A stretch of 64,000 nt of DNA from Ipomoea triloba (lineage: Eukaryota; Streptophyta; Magnoliopsida; Solanales; Convolvulaceae): NCBI RefSeq assembly GCF_003576645.1, contig NC_044916.1, forward strand, positions 17,534,524-17,598,523, read 5' to 3'. The position numbers and the translations under genes are program-made. Every line of letters starts with the position of its first letter. The first letter of the stretch is position 1. Of this stretch, positions 36,775 to 48,434 are shown in pieces. Below the pieces are notes generated by a model. It was not told where the DNA came from. It saw nothing but the letters and a program-made list of their open reading frames with translations, and did no database searches.

Positions 36775-37412
36775 TAAATTTAGGGAAAATATCAAATAGA
36801 CCCTCAAATTTTACCTAAAAGTACAATTAAGTCTTTGAACATTCAAAAAGTTCTATTAAACACACAAATTTACCATTTTGGTATATTTAAATTCATATGA
36901 CCGGTTTTTCTAGGTGAACAATCGGTCATAATTTTTCCGACCAAGAGCCGGAGACCGGAATGTTTATCCCCAACCAACGATCGTTTTCTCCAACGGAGAA
37001 GACGACTGCACTGTTTGTCTCCAATGGAGAAGACGTCTTCTCCAATGGAGAAGATGAACAGTGATGTCGTCTTCTTTGTTGGAGAAGACGAACTAGTGTG
37101 TTCGTCTTCACGAGTGGAGATGACGAACAGTACTGTTCTCCAGTGGAGAAGACGAACAGTGCGGTTGTCTTCTCCAACGGAGAAGACGATCTTTGGTTGG
37201 GATGAACATTCCGGTCGCCGGCCGCCGGAATGTTGATCGGAAAAATTATGACAGATTGTTCACCTAAACCAACAGATCATATGGGTTTAAAATGCAACAA
37301 AATGACAAGTTTATGTGATTAACTGAACTTTTTAAATGTTCCAAGATTTAATTGTATTTTTGGGTAAAGTTTGAATTGAGAGCCTAGTTGATATTTTTTC
37401 TAAATTTGAGGG
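36775..37412. mobile_element. fold-back element with tctccaa(c/t)ggagaagacg core
   Basis: Long inverted arms meet near 37100. The left arm (aaatttagggaaaatatcaa, then tcaaattttacc, catatgaccggtttttctaggtgaaca, ccggaatgtttatc) returns inverted on the right (gaacattccggtc, ttgttcacctaaacc, catatggg, tgatattttttctaaattt). The core holds repeated palindromic gga-gaagacg units that give short open frames on both strands, which I do not regard as genes. Confidence 0.75.
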
Positions 37413-38227
37413 TGAACCATCAAATCCTTAAGTAAATTTATGATTTTCATGCACCGTTGTCACCTCAAAGCCTCTATTAATTAATTAGTTTATAGTACCG
37501 TTGATCTCTAAATTAAGAGTTAAAATCAAACTCCAAATTCTATTGAAAACATTTATACTTCCCCCGTTCATACCACTAGAGTCTGATTTTGACTATTATA
37601 AGGTTGAGACTTCTAGACATTAAAACTTTACCTGCAAATAAATTTGATGGCCAACCAATGGATTTGGTAATAGAGGACTAAATCTAGCAAATTCTCATTA
37701 GTTGAATCCTGAATATGGTTAAATTTGAAGTCAATCAAGAACCAAACATAGATCGAAAAAGAATTTTTTTTCACGGTTAACTCAACGAGTTTGGTGTCAT
37801 TTTTGCTATTGATCTACAACTGTTGGTCTCACGTTTAATTCTGTTACATGTTTTGCAAGTAAATAAATCTTACGAGAAAACATGTCCATTCAAAGCCAAA
37901 AGAGAGCAACATGGGTGAAAGCATTTTTTTCTTTCCCACTAATGAAGCTAATCATCTTACCATCCAAGTTAGAATAAATCACATCCATCGATCTCACATG
38001 TCAATTTCATATAAAATCAACCGTCACTAGCATAGGATAGTTGGTCTTAATTAATAATTAAGAAAGTTGTCATTTTATTCAATTTGATAGGAATTTTTAT
38101 TCATAATGAAGGCTGTCCATACTATTGAATCAACCATCCATACATTGAGTACAGTAGTAGAACGATATGATGATTTCCGAACCGGGTTTACAATTCCATT
38201 TATTGATAGTCGTCGAACCAGGCCGGT

Positions 38228-40311
38228 TTAAGGAAACATAGCTTGGTAGACCTCCACTTTTCTTCCATTCAGGGGCTGCACTGGCCTTGCATTGTTCTTG
38301 CTTCCATTGTCCAATGGACGTTTCAGAGCTGCAACTTGAGCCTTTGAAATTGTCCCAATCTGAACTCCATATTTTTCATTACAAAAGAACAAAAATCCCA
38401 TCAATTAATCCTATATGTGGTCCTCCGAGTATAGTGGTTTTGCCACGTTTAGTCTTGAAATTCCAAATTGACCACCAGTGGTCTTTTTCGATTTTCAAAT
38501 TGTTACCATCCGTGAACTTGTTCATTAACCATCAATAGTCCTTCGACTATCAAATTTTAACCCATCGTTGTCCTTCTAGGAGGACCACATCTGGTTATAT
38601 TATAAAAGTTGAAGGACCAAGGATGATTAAGTTGGACTACTGTTGGTAACGATTTAAAAGTCAAAGGACCAAGGATTGACCAATTTGAAAGTTTAGTACT
38701 AAACGTGACAAAACCTATATTCAGAGGACTCCATGGGACATTAACTCAAAATAATTAATTATGAAAACTTAAAAATATAAAACAAAAATGATTAGTCTCA
38801 GGCTCTCAGCTCGTACCTTTCCTATGATTATCCATGTAATACCTTCCGTGCATGGGGGATTGGTTAGAGAGCCTGGATAAGTGTAATATCTCCTGGTGGT
38901 AGTTAGATTTCTTAGTTCTTGAATATTTAAATTTACCAATGGAATTTCTGGTGGGGTTTGATTCGGTGGCCTCATTGGTAACTGACCTAGTTGTTGTTGT
39001 ATCTGCTCCAATTACATCAATTAATTAATACACAAATCTCAGCTCATTAAAAAAATTAATATGTAATCTTAAATATTGAGTTTTATTCATAGTCTTAAAA
39101 AATTTCAACGAACCTTAGTAACAATGGGATCAGATTGGCCAGATTGCAATAGAACTGATACCACAGCCCTGCTACTATCAGCAGCGCTGTGGACCATGTG
39201 AAGCTCAGCCGTAAACCTGCAGCAATCACACAAGTATATTATGTAAACTAACATTATTATATTGCACGTACAAAATATGTTATGTCATCACCGAGTGAGT
39301 GAGAGTACACATTTATTATTTTATTATATGGAAGCTAGAGAACTTACTGAATCCCGTCAATTCGGTGGTCAGAAGGAGTATGCCAATGGATTTCACTTAA
39401 GGCATAAGTTTTACCACGAAAGACCAAGGTTCCTGCATCCCCACGAAATAATATCTGCAACGTAACACTCACTTTTATCAGCTTATAGAAATAAAAAATG
39501 GTTTGGCAGAGGCCGATAAATGATCAAGTCCATCAATTGGTGACTAGGAGATTGTTAGGCAAAAAAGGTGAAAAGTCAAATCTAACACCCCCTCTCAAAA
39601 ATTATGTGATGGCGGTTGATAAGAAAAGTTGTGCCTTCACTATTAAACTTTTGAAGTGATAAGCGTGTGTTCCTAACAAGTGTTATCGGAGTTTGAGTCC
39701 TAGCAAAAGCAAAATCTGTGCAATTAAGATTGACAAGTGTTGGAAGGGAGATTGTTGGGTAGAGATTGGTAAAGAACCAAGTCCATCAATTTGTGATTAG
39801 AAGATTATTGGGCCAAAGCCGGTGATTGAAAAGGTCAAGCACCTTCCTCTCGAAAATGTGATGGCTGTCTAAGAAAATAAAATTAGGTCTTCGCTACTAA
39901 TTATAACTTTTGGCACAATGATAAAAGCTTGTTCGATCCTAACAAAAACAATCAATTCAAAAAAACAATCAATTAAAAAAGCAAAATAGAAAAAAAAGGA
40001 ATGGATTTAACCTCAACTTTGAAGCCATAGTTAATCAAAGTAGCATTGACGGAATCACGAAACTGTATATTCAAAGCATTCAAACTGCGGTTAAGCACTG
40101 TGTCTCTGTTAACGATATTGATTGGGGATTGGGCTGTTCCGTTAGAGCACTTTGCGTAGCTCGGGCTTAAACTTCCCCAGAACTGAGGGCCCGTTGAGCC
40201 CGAATAACTAAAATACGCCGGGTATGCATCCTCTACATAGGCGGCTCTGGTATTGAGCATGCATAGAGCTGCAACCACAAATACCATTGCCATTATCTTT
40301 TTTATTGCCAT
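38228..40311 (-). CDS. alpha-carbonic anhydrase, copy 2
   Basis: Five exons: 40311-40012, 39454-39348, 39216-39114, 39002-38817 and 38359-38228, about 275 residues. Exons 2-4 have exactly the lengths of copy 1, so the pair arose by gene duplication. A hydrophobic signal peptide covers residues about 1-23. [13 protein letters not shown] and QSPINI are present. Zinc ligands are H123 and H125 (EIHWH) and H142 (ELHMVH, with E140). The residue before the first His pair is Glu rather than the usual Gln. The Thr pair in GSLTTPP is Thr-Asn here ([11 protein letters not shown]), and the proton-shuttle His is missing (YGFKVE). The enzyme is probably still zinc-binding, but its rate or substrate access may differ (inference). 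The tail reads YQAMFP, longer than in copy 1. Intron 4 hosts a MITE. Confidence 0.95.
38411..38742. mobile_element. MITE inside intron 4 of carbonic anhydrase copy 2
   Basis: The ends are inverted copies: tatgtggtcctccgagtatag with gttttgccacgtttagt on the left, and actaaacgtgacaaaac with tattcagaggactccat on the right. The central parts also fold back. Copy 1 lacks this insertion (its intron 4 is only 77 bp), so it arrived after the duplication. Confidence 0.75.
39455..40011 (-). repeat. intron 1 of copy 2 with internal tandem duplication
   Basis: Two diverged copies of a segment of about 240 bp (ccaagtccatcaatttgtgatta, then gatggctgt and aacttttg..gataa) lie at about 39520-39690 and 39775-39935. 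This accounts for the long intron (557 bp against 101 bp in copy 1). Confidence 0.55.
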
Positions 40312-40383
40312 CTTAGCTTCCCTGTTAAATATATATATATTTCCCTCTTTCTATTCTGCATGTTTGCAATGCACTTCTCACCA

Positions 40384-40396
40384 CGTATATATAGCA
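40384..40396 (-). promoter_or_regulatory. TATA box of carbonic anhydrase copy 2
   Basis: gctatatatacg on the minus strand lies about 80 bases upstream of the ATG at 40311, a plausible distance for a 40-50 base 5' UTR. The tgcacttctcacc just downstream matches the corresponding place in copy 1. Confidence 0.6.
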
Positions 40397-40561
40397 CAAC
40401 ATACCGCCTACCAATAAATGTTTTGACAAATTAAAGTTGGTACAATGTATATTAGTATTTAGATTTGACTTTTGGTAAAAAAAAAATAATAATAATAATA
40501 ACGCAATTTTTTTTCTAATTTTTAGATATAAATAAAATAGACATGCACTAGTAATAAAAGA

Positions 40562-40607
40562 TGAGCTAGCTAGGTAATAAAAGATGAGCTAGCTAGGTAA
40601 GATGCTA
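40562..40607. repeat. exact 23-bp tandem duplication
   Basis: taataaaagatgagctagctagg occurs twice in a row upstream of carbonic anhydrase copy 2. Confidence 0.85.
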
Positions 40608-40869
40608 AGTTATGCCTCAAATGTAGGAAAGGTTAAATGGTTGAATCTTATTGTTTTCCTTGAAATTTTACACTTTTTTTTTTTTTTACTTTTTAAAAAA
40701 GTATTAATTGTAACATTTTCATTTTATTCTTTAGAAATAGTCTTTTTCATGTGTCATGCACAAAAATAAATGCCCAATAATAATACTCAATATTAAAATT
40801 TTAGTTTATATTGAAATATTTTTAAAAAAATTATATTATATTAAAAGTGTAGTTGAACATAGTTATTGT

Positions 40870-41080
40870 ATTTTTTTATTTTTTTTTGAAAAGGAAGGAT
40901 TCAATGTTATTAACTAAAATAATATGAGAAATACACCTAGGAGAGATGGAGCCCCACTCCTTCAAACCAGCATATGAACCTGATGCCTTTGCTAACATAT
41001 GAGCAACAACCTAATTCGCAGATCAATTAACATGACAAACTAACACATTCCCAATAGAGGAAATATGCTCTTAACATGTT
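40870..41080 (-). pseudogene. LINE ORF2 C-terminal (RNase H) remnant
   Basis: The minus strand reads VVAHMLAKASGSYAGLKEW followed by GSISPRCISHII, which resembles the end of the RNase H tail of plant LINE ORF2 (a motif like N..AH.LA..A followed by W). It is short and has stops upstream. No other LINE part is adjacent. Confidence 0.5.
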
Positions 41081-41399
41081 TCCTAACTAAGCATGTATAA
41101 GAATAATTAACTAAGCTTTATGGAAGTCTGATCAAAAGTTGAGGTTGTCCAACTCTAAAATTGTGTTAATAAAGTAAATATTTTTTATATGGTAAATAAT
41201 TAAATATAATTATGATAACATTTAATATATACTAAAGGAAGTTTAACGGTGTAAGATAATTTTGTCCAATAAAAATGATAATGCAAAATTTGTAGTGCAA
41301 TATATAACTCAATAAGTATAAAAATACATACATAAATCATGAGTATGTAATAACATTGGTTCACTCTTATAATTTTTTAAATTTAGATTTTGGATATTT

Positions 41400-41934
41400 A
41401 TATTATTGTATAAAAATAATAATAATAATAATAATGTAAACCATTTTTTATAAATTTAATATTTATATTTTAAGAAATAACTAACTAATCCTTATTAATT
41501 AAAATTTAAATGAAATAATTTTTTATTATATTACTCCAATATATAATGTCTACATATCTTATTATTATCATTTGAGAATATAAGAAAATATATGGTATTG
41601 GATGCATGTGCAACGTAATAATAATTGAAAAGAGATAACGAAAGTTATAACGTTATGAGATAATTTTGTCTAATAAATTGTATAGTACAACTCTTGTACC
41701 ACAATATATGCAAACATTTGTTTTAGTGACAATTATAATCAACCTCTCATATATTATTTTGCATTCATATACTTTGAATTACCGATTTAAATAAACAAAT
41801 TCAATATTCAATTAAATATGCATGAACATCTCTTATATAATCTTGTATTGATATAATTTGAAGTATTTATTTAAAAAATAAACATTGGGCATTATCTTAT
41901 TTGCACAATGCACTTGAAAAACTAGTTAATTAAT
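41400..41934 (+). mobile_element. Helitron-like 3' part, terminus at CTAG 41922-41925
   Basis: The end reads gggcattatcttatttgcacaatgcacttgaaaaactagtt. The tgcacaatgca hairpin shortly before CTAG fits a Helitron 3' end. About 150 bp before it match the region before 59606, and 41400-41700 matches 44100-44360. So it is a family, not chance. Confidence 0.55.
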
Positions 41935-43059
41935 AAACATTGTAAAATGTACTTGGTCGTAAGTTGAATATTAGAATTATTTTCGTATGGGCTATGTATT
42001 TAGAGAGCTAGATTTAGAGCTAATTGTAGTTACATGACCAATCTATATGCTATTTATGAGACATTAAGTACGTAAATGGACAAATGCTTATTAACTCAGA
42101 GGCGGCTGGGTCTTTTTATTTATTTATTTTTTATTTATTTTTGAAAGGGGTGGGGGTTGGGGTGGGCGAGGTTAAAATTTCGGTTTAATTTTTTGAAAAA
42201 TCTACATCTACAAACTTAATAATTAGAGTTAATAAATTAAGTCCATAACTGGAACTAAAAAATGTTAGTGTGTATAATTATTTGTTGAAATAAATATTTC
42301 ATATTATTTTGATTTTAGTATTTTTAATTATTTTTCTTACTTTACGCTCTATTATATGATTTACATTTCTTAAATACCCTTCCATTCCGTTAGTATAAAC
42401 TTTAGTAACGGAATATTCCGTTAACTATTTATTATTCTTAACTTACTCATTGATTTTTATAAGGATGGTCTCAGGTTCGGACTTCATCTTAATCAAAATT
42501 GACATAATTGTTAAACATATACTATGAATATGTTAGAGTGTATTAAAAAAATATAATATAAAATTTAACATTGACTTTGGTCAATATAATTAATTAGAAT
42601 CACTCATTGGGCATTGATGAAACAGTATACCTAATTTACAGTATATATCCAACACAACTGAGAAACTATGCCTATTGTCATTGTCTTTTTGAGGAAGGAA
42701 GATTTGGTTCTATTTTTGAAGGTGCACTAGTGCACTACGCCAAGGCACTAAAGTTGCAGTGAAGCCCACCAAGGGACTAGATTAAATCAAGAATTCATTT
42801 ATGGCAGAAGTGGCAATAAGATAAAGCATGGATCACACCAATTAATAGAGTTTTGTGTTGTAAAAATTATGTTTGGGTACTATCCAGTGAGAGTATTTCA
42901 CTCTAAAACTGCTATATTACACTAGTTAATTTTATGATAAATTATGCAAAATGTCATAGTTATGCATTTTTGAAATATTTAGTTTTATGAAAATTTTGAT
43001 AATCTTACATTGATATACGCCAAGATACTGAATGATACTTTGATAAATTCTAAAACGTT

Positions 43060-43116
43060 AATTTAAAAATGCACATTGGGCATTGAACTTTTCGCACAAT
43101 GCAAGTGGTAACTAGT
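43060..43116 (+). mobile_element. Helitron-like 3' terminus, degenerate
   Basis: acattgggcattgaacttttcgcacaatgc then actagtg mirrors the ends at 41925 and 59606 but with a weakened hairpin. Confidence 0.45.
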
Positions 43117-43244
43117 GCGTCTAATAATTGTAGATATATTTCTACTGATAGTTTTACAATGAAACCATTTAATCCAATTTGGTTAGTTCGAAATAATTGA
43201 GCACGGACTAGTTGTCACACGACTAGGAGGTCGTGTACCCTTAT

Positions 43245-43563
43245 GGTCTTGTTTGGTAAATAATTAGTCTATCGGTCAATTTTGGCTTATTTGATCATTA
43301 TTAGTTGTTTGACTTGGTAAAAAAAGCAATATAAGTGTTTGGTTAATAAGCTTTTTGTAACTCTAAAATACTAAAATTCAAAAGGCTACTCAAAACAGCC
43401 TTTTCAATTAGCTTTTTGAAAAAAGAAATTATACCAAACAGCTATCAGTTAACAGCTAATTTACCAAACAACTTTTTACAATCAGCTAACGTTATCAACT
43501 AATCATACCTTCTAATCTAAACAGTTAACCCAATCAGTTAACATCCATTTACCAAACAGGGCC
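43245..43563. mobile_element. hAT- or Tourist-like MITE (319 bp)
   Basis: Ends ggtcttgtttggtaaat and atttaccaaacagggcc are inverted copies, both flanked by tat. Interior motifs (agcttttt, ccaaacagcta) are also partly inverted. Non-coding. Confidence 0.65.
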
Positions 43564-44021
43564 TATGTATTTGTAGCCAAACTTTCTTTATTCATAAAAT
43601 AAATCAATAATGAAATTGTATGTTTGAAAATAAGTGTATTTTGTTATTTGGTCTTTTTTAAAATTTATGTAGAATAGAATGTTAAAGACAATTATTGTTA
43701 TATTATTCTCCAAAATTTTATATCTAATAATATTCATCTCCTAATGTGGAATAACTCAATTAATTATTAAATATTTAATTACTAAGTGTTCCATTAACCC
43801 ATTAGAATGTCAGCATTATTATGATGTAAATTTAAAATAAGAAAAAATAACTACATATAAATGGATTAAGAATTAAGATAAGGTAAAAATATTGTCTTTG
43901 ATGTAATAGGAATGCTTATTAGCTCATATAAATGATAGTTTAAAGGGAATTTAAAGACAAACTTAGAGACAAAAGCAGGAGGATTACTCACTTCGTCCAA
44001 GGATTACACAGACACACATAT

Positions 44022-44117
44022 ATACTAGTTTTTCTTATGCGCTATGCGCAAAAAATAGGTGTCAAATATTAGTATTTTATATTAAAATTTTAAATTTATT
44101 TAAATTTTAATATAGTA

Positions 44118-44148
<31 letters not shown>

Positions 44149-44460
44149 TAAAATATTTTTATAAATTGGATATTTATATTTTAAAAATAACTAACATATA
44201 ACTCTAATATTTAATGTGTATATATTATTATTATTATTATTGAAGAAGATAAGAAAATATATGGTGGATGCATGTGCATAGTAACAACAGTGGAAAAGAT
44301 AACGGAAGTTATAACGGTAGGGGTATATTTGTCCAAAATATTATGTAGTGCAACTTTTATAGCATAATGTACAAAAAAAACTTAACGGAAAAAAACTGAC
44401 ATAAATGAAGGGTATAACATTCATTCACATTTATTATGTTTTTAGATAATAGCATACATA
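44022..44460 (-). mobile_element. Helitron-like terminus in reverse orientation
   Basis: actagtttttcttatgcgctatgcgcaaaa is the reverse of the family 3' end, with an intact gcgctatgcgc hairpin. The sequence to its right repeats 41400-41700, and 44347-44440 repeats 52793-52885 (gcataatgtacaaaa, aacttaacggaaaaa, ttcattcacatttattatg). Confidence 0.5.
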
Positions 44461-44559
44461 ATGGTGATTTAATATATCCGTTACAAACGTTACAAAGACG
44501 ATAATGTCTACCATTAATCTATTTTATAACACTCCCCCTTTAAAATATTATTTGGCCAC

Positions 44560-44985
44560 AATCTTGCCTCGTTAAAAACTTGCTAGGAAAACCCCGTGAA
44601 AAAAACTTATACAAGAAAAAAGTGTAAGGTATAATATAAATAACACTCATGCCTCGTTAAAAACTTCTCTTGGAAAACCACGTGGGAAAAACCTAGTTGC
44701 AGAAAAGAGCACATGATATTTGTAAGATCATATATTGTACTGCTTGCCTCATTAAAAACCTTTACTTAAGAAAATCATGTGGGAAAAACTTTGTCAAGGG
44801 GAAAAGAGTACAATCATAAGCCTTCAGAGCATAATCTTCAGATTTCGGTGTTGGACTATTTAGGTGTTTATTTGCAATGTCTCCCTCTTATTAATGTTAC
44901 TATGTCATACTCATGCCTCGTTAAAAATCTACACTAGAAAAACCCTGTGGGAAAAGTCTAGTGAGGAAAATAATACATGGTATAT
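44560..44985. repeat. four diverged copies of a cctcgttaaaaac module
   Basis: Units start at about 44566, 44651, 44746 and 44917. Each reads roughly gcctcgttaaaaactt, then gg/agaaaaccc.gtgggaaaaac. The module is familiar from decayed plant Copia LTR or leader regions, and tctccccctgaa near 45077 could be a reversed polypurine tract. No coding sequence. Confidence 0.55.
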
Positions 44986-46387
44986 ATGCATGTATTCATA
45001 TGTTGCAAAAAAGTACAACTGATATTCCTCTTAAGACTCGATATTCAGGATTGACTCAAGTAAATTTACTCCCCATCTCCCCCTGAAGATAATAATCTTC
45101 AAGTTATATATGGCTTAAAGTTTCAAAAAGTTGTAGAGAAGAGATATGACACAATCTTCAGGATTGTCTTTATAATTTAATCACATTTCTCATGATCATC
45201 TGGCCTGGACTAATGAAATTACTTATATATTTTATATTTTGTTGCTCCCCCTGAAATTTTCCTAGCCTACGCATGTCGCATATCAATCTTATGGATATTT
45301 TACAAGTAGGATTTAGTGAATACAAAATTGTCAATGGAGCAAATTTTTTGAACAAATATTTTAGCACTCTTCTGGAGTAATAAAAAATTTATATACGTTT
45401 TGATTTGTACCAAGTATGATGACTTCATGTCTATTGAATTGATACAAAGAGACATCAATGATAATATGCTATTGTCCTTTGTCCTGGCTTGGAGGACCAA
45501 TTGTTCTGGCTGTTCGGGAAACAATACTAGCAAAAGGTTTAGTATGTAAGAAATGTTGTAGGGCTGGCTTAGAGAAGACCGTATCATTTCCTTTTTGTCA
45601 AGGTAATGATCCCATAATTATTTATAGCGATGATTCGCAACTATCCAGGGGTAGCAATGACAATATATGCTTGTAATCATTGTAATCGTAATCATCGTAA
45701 TCATTTGGGGTCATGCTTGTTTGACAATATATGCTTATTTGGCCCAATATGGGCATTGCATAAGAATGAAAAGAATGTATAAGCATATATATTTTTATTA
45801 CGAGAATAAAAATTAGATTTCATTTCCTGATCTTGTTTCTTTCATCTTAAGAAATGTATTGACAAAAATAATGGTCATAACAATACTGGAATGCACTTTT
45901 CTGTCCTCATTTCAGTCAAATTGAGACTGTTACTATATAATATTAGTCAAGTCAAAATGCCAGCAAACAAGGAATGAGCAATATTCATCTACTCCGTATT
46001 AAGCAAGGCTTACCATTATACTGAAATATATGAGAAACATAATAATGAAATTGATATTGCCTTCTTGGAAATGCCAAACATGTCCTCTCAAATAATACAT
46101 AGACATAGTTGTACCAATTTTGAGGTTTACTCGTTTTAATAAAAACCTTCATTTGACAAAAAAAAAATGCATTATTTAAACCCTAAATAATTTCTTCAAT
46201 CAAAATATTTTATTCAAAAAAATTGGAGAAATGAGAGGAATTTAAAGGGTATTAAGTTTTCCAGAAGAAACAATTACCTCATAGTTTACTATTTGCCAAA
46301 AAAATATATAAGGAATATAATATTAAGAATATGTAATTATTTAGGGAAATAGAATATGAGGTAAAATAAATATAATTTTTTTATAAG
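44986..46387. other. AT-rich intergenic, no gene seen
   Basis: Short frames on both strands lack recognisable motifs. A segment at 45628-45678 (gattcgcaactatcca then ggggtagcaatgacaatat) recurs at 61559-61606 next to a LINE, so it may be LINE-derived. Confidence 0.4.
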
Positions 46388-48400
46388 GGGCAGGTGTTTT
46401 ATCAGGAGTACTGGGATATCGTCGGGAGAGAGGTGGTGTTGACAGTGAGGCGGATGTTTCGGGATGGTAAGTTTCTAGAAGGGATTAATCACACTCATAT
46501 CATTCTTATTCCTAAAAAGAAATATCCTAAAACTGTGAGTGATTTGCGGCATATTGCTTTATGCAATGTTATTTATAGAATTTTGGCAAAAGTCATGGCT
46601 AATAGGCTAAAGAGTGTGTTAGGGGGTCTCATTGGGGAAGCTCAGAGTGCGTTTGTGCCGTAGGTCTATTGTGGATAATGTTTTGGTTGCTTATGAGGTA
46701 AATCATTTTTTAAATAGGCAGACAAGGGAGAGGAGTTCCTGGAGAGGGTTATGATTCGGATGGAGTTTCATACTGCCTGGATTTCTTTTGTCAGAGAGTG
46801 TATTAGTACGGTCTAGTACCATGTTCTGGTTGAGGGGCAAGAGTGGGGGCTTATTATTCCTACCTAGGGGGCTTCATCACGGGGATTCTTTATTGCCTTA
46901 CTTGTTTTTGTTGGTTATGGAGGGTATTAGTGGCATGCTTAGGTTGAGGGAGGAGGCTGGCTTGATTCATTGGGCATCTATTGCTAGGGGGCTCCTACCG
47001 TTACTCATTTATGTTTTGCAAAAAACCTGGTCTTATTTTTTAGGGCCAATTATGGAGAGGCTAGGGCCATTGAGGACATGCTAAGTCTGTTTGGGATGGC
47101 CTCAGGGCAGAAGGTAAATTTTGATAAATCAGATGTGAGTTTTGGTCGTATTGTGCAATGCAAGAGAGGGATGTGGTCTGTGAGGAGTTGGGGGTTCGTA
47201 ATACTATGTTGGGGGGCAATAATTGGGTCTTCCGAGGTTAATTGGGAGAGGGAAAATGCTATTCTAGGATGGATTAACGAGAGAATCAAATCTAGGATTG
47301 GGCAGTGGACCAATAGACGTATGTCTCGGGCGGGTAGGGAAGTTATGTTAAAGATTATTCTCCAAACTATTCTTGGCTATGCAATGCATGTGTTTCTTCT
47401 TCCAAAAGGGTTGTGTACTGACCTAGAAAGACTGTGTAATTCCTTCTGGTAGGGGTGTGGGAGGAGGGGAGAGTAGGGGAGGAATTTGGTGGAAGAGGTC
47501 GATTGACTTGTGTATCCATAAGAAGCTGGGAGGGTTGGGGTTTAGCAGAATGTATGAGATGAATGTAGCAATGTTGGAGAGGCAAGGGTGGAGGTTTATT
47601 ACTATGCCTGATTCTTTGGTAGCGTGAGTTTTTAGGTCTAAGTATTTTCCCAGTGAGTCTTTTTATAATGCCCAGTTAGGGCATGATCCTTTGTATGTTT
47701 GGCGGAGTATTTGGGAGGCTTGGGTGCAACTTAGACGAGGATGTTTGATGAATGCTGACTTGGGTAATTGGGATGTGGAGGTCTGGGCGAGATATTAGTG
47801 TCTGGAGGATCCTTGGCTACCGTCTCGGGAGAACCCTTCTGTTACCAGTACTCCGGTTTATAATCAGATTCAACATGCTACGATGGATAGTTTGATGAAT
47901 GCAGACTTGGGTAATTGGGATGTGGAGGTGTTAGATGATCTTTTCTCAAATAGAGATAAACAGTTAATTTTAAAAATCCCCATTTCTTTTTCTAAAGGTG
48001 TGGACAGATTGTATTGGGATTGGGAGGGAGATGGAAATTATTCTGTAAAGAGTGCTTATCTGTTGTTGGTTGGGGAGAGGGGTGACTACAGTTTGCATTG
48101 GACTAGAATGTGGAATTTGCATATACCACCAAAGATTAAATGTTTTTATGGTGTTTGTGCTCTAATTCCTTACCAACTAGAGTGGTTATTTCCTTAAAAC
48201 ATGTCAATTGTGGGATTCAATGTGTGTTTTGTGGTGTTGATGAGGAGACAGTTGGGCATGTTTTTCTTCAGTGTGAGTTTGCTACGAGAGTGTGGGATGC
48301 ATATGGTTGGAGGTGGGATGGTGGAGTGGTTGGGGACTGAAAACTGGGTTGAGGTTTTCAACGTTTGACTAAGAGTGAGCTTTGCCATTTCATTCTTATC
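46388..48400 (+). pseudogene. LINE (L1-type) ORF2 remnant
   Basis: Fragments in several frames follow the order of a plant LINE reverse transcriptase. HTHIILIPKKKYPKTVSDLR, IALCNVIYRILAKVMANRLK and GEAQSAFVP are at 46480-46660. A degenerate [14 protein letters not shown] motif (RGLHHGDSLLPYLF) lies near 46865. ASGQKVNFDKSD is at about 47100. A zf-RVT domain (DRLYWDWEGDGNYSVKSAY, RMWNLHIPPKIKCF, CVFCGVDEETVGHVFLQCEF) spans about 48000-48300. The catalytic FADD box near 47010 is destroyed by a frameshift. Endonuclease and ORF1 are missing. Confidence 0.85.
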
Positions 48401-48434
48401 CTTTGGGGTATTTGAGAGGCGAGGAACAAAAAAG

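Noticed and set aside
36926..37236. Opposed frames in the gaagacg repeat core
   Set aside because: Low-complexity translation of palindromic units inside a fold-back element, with no family motif.
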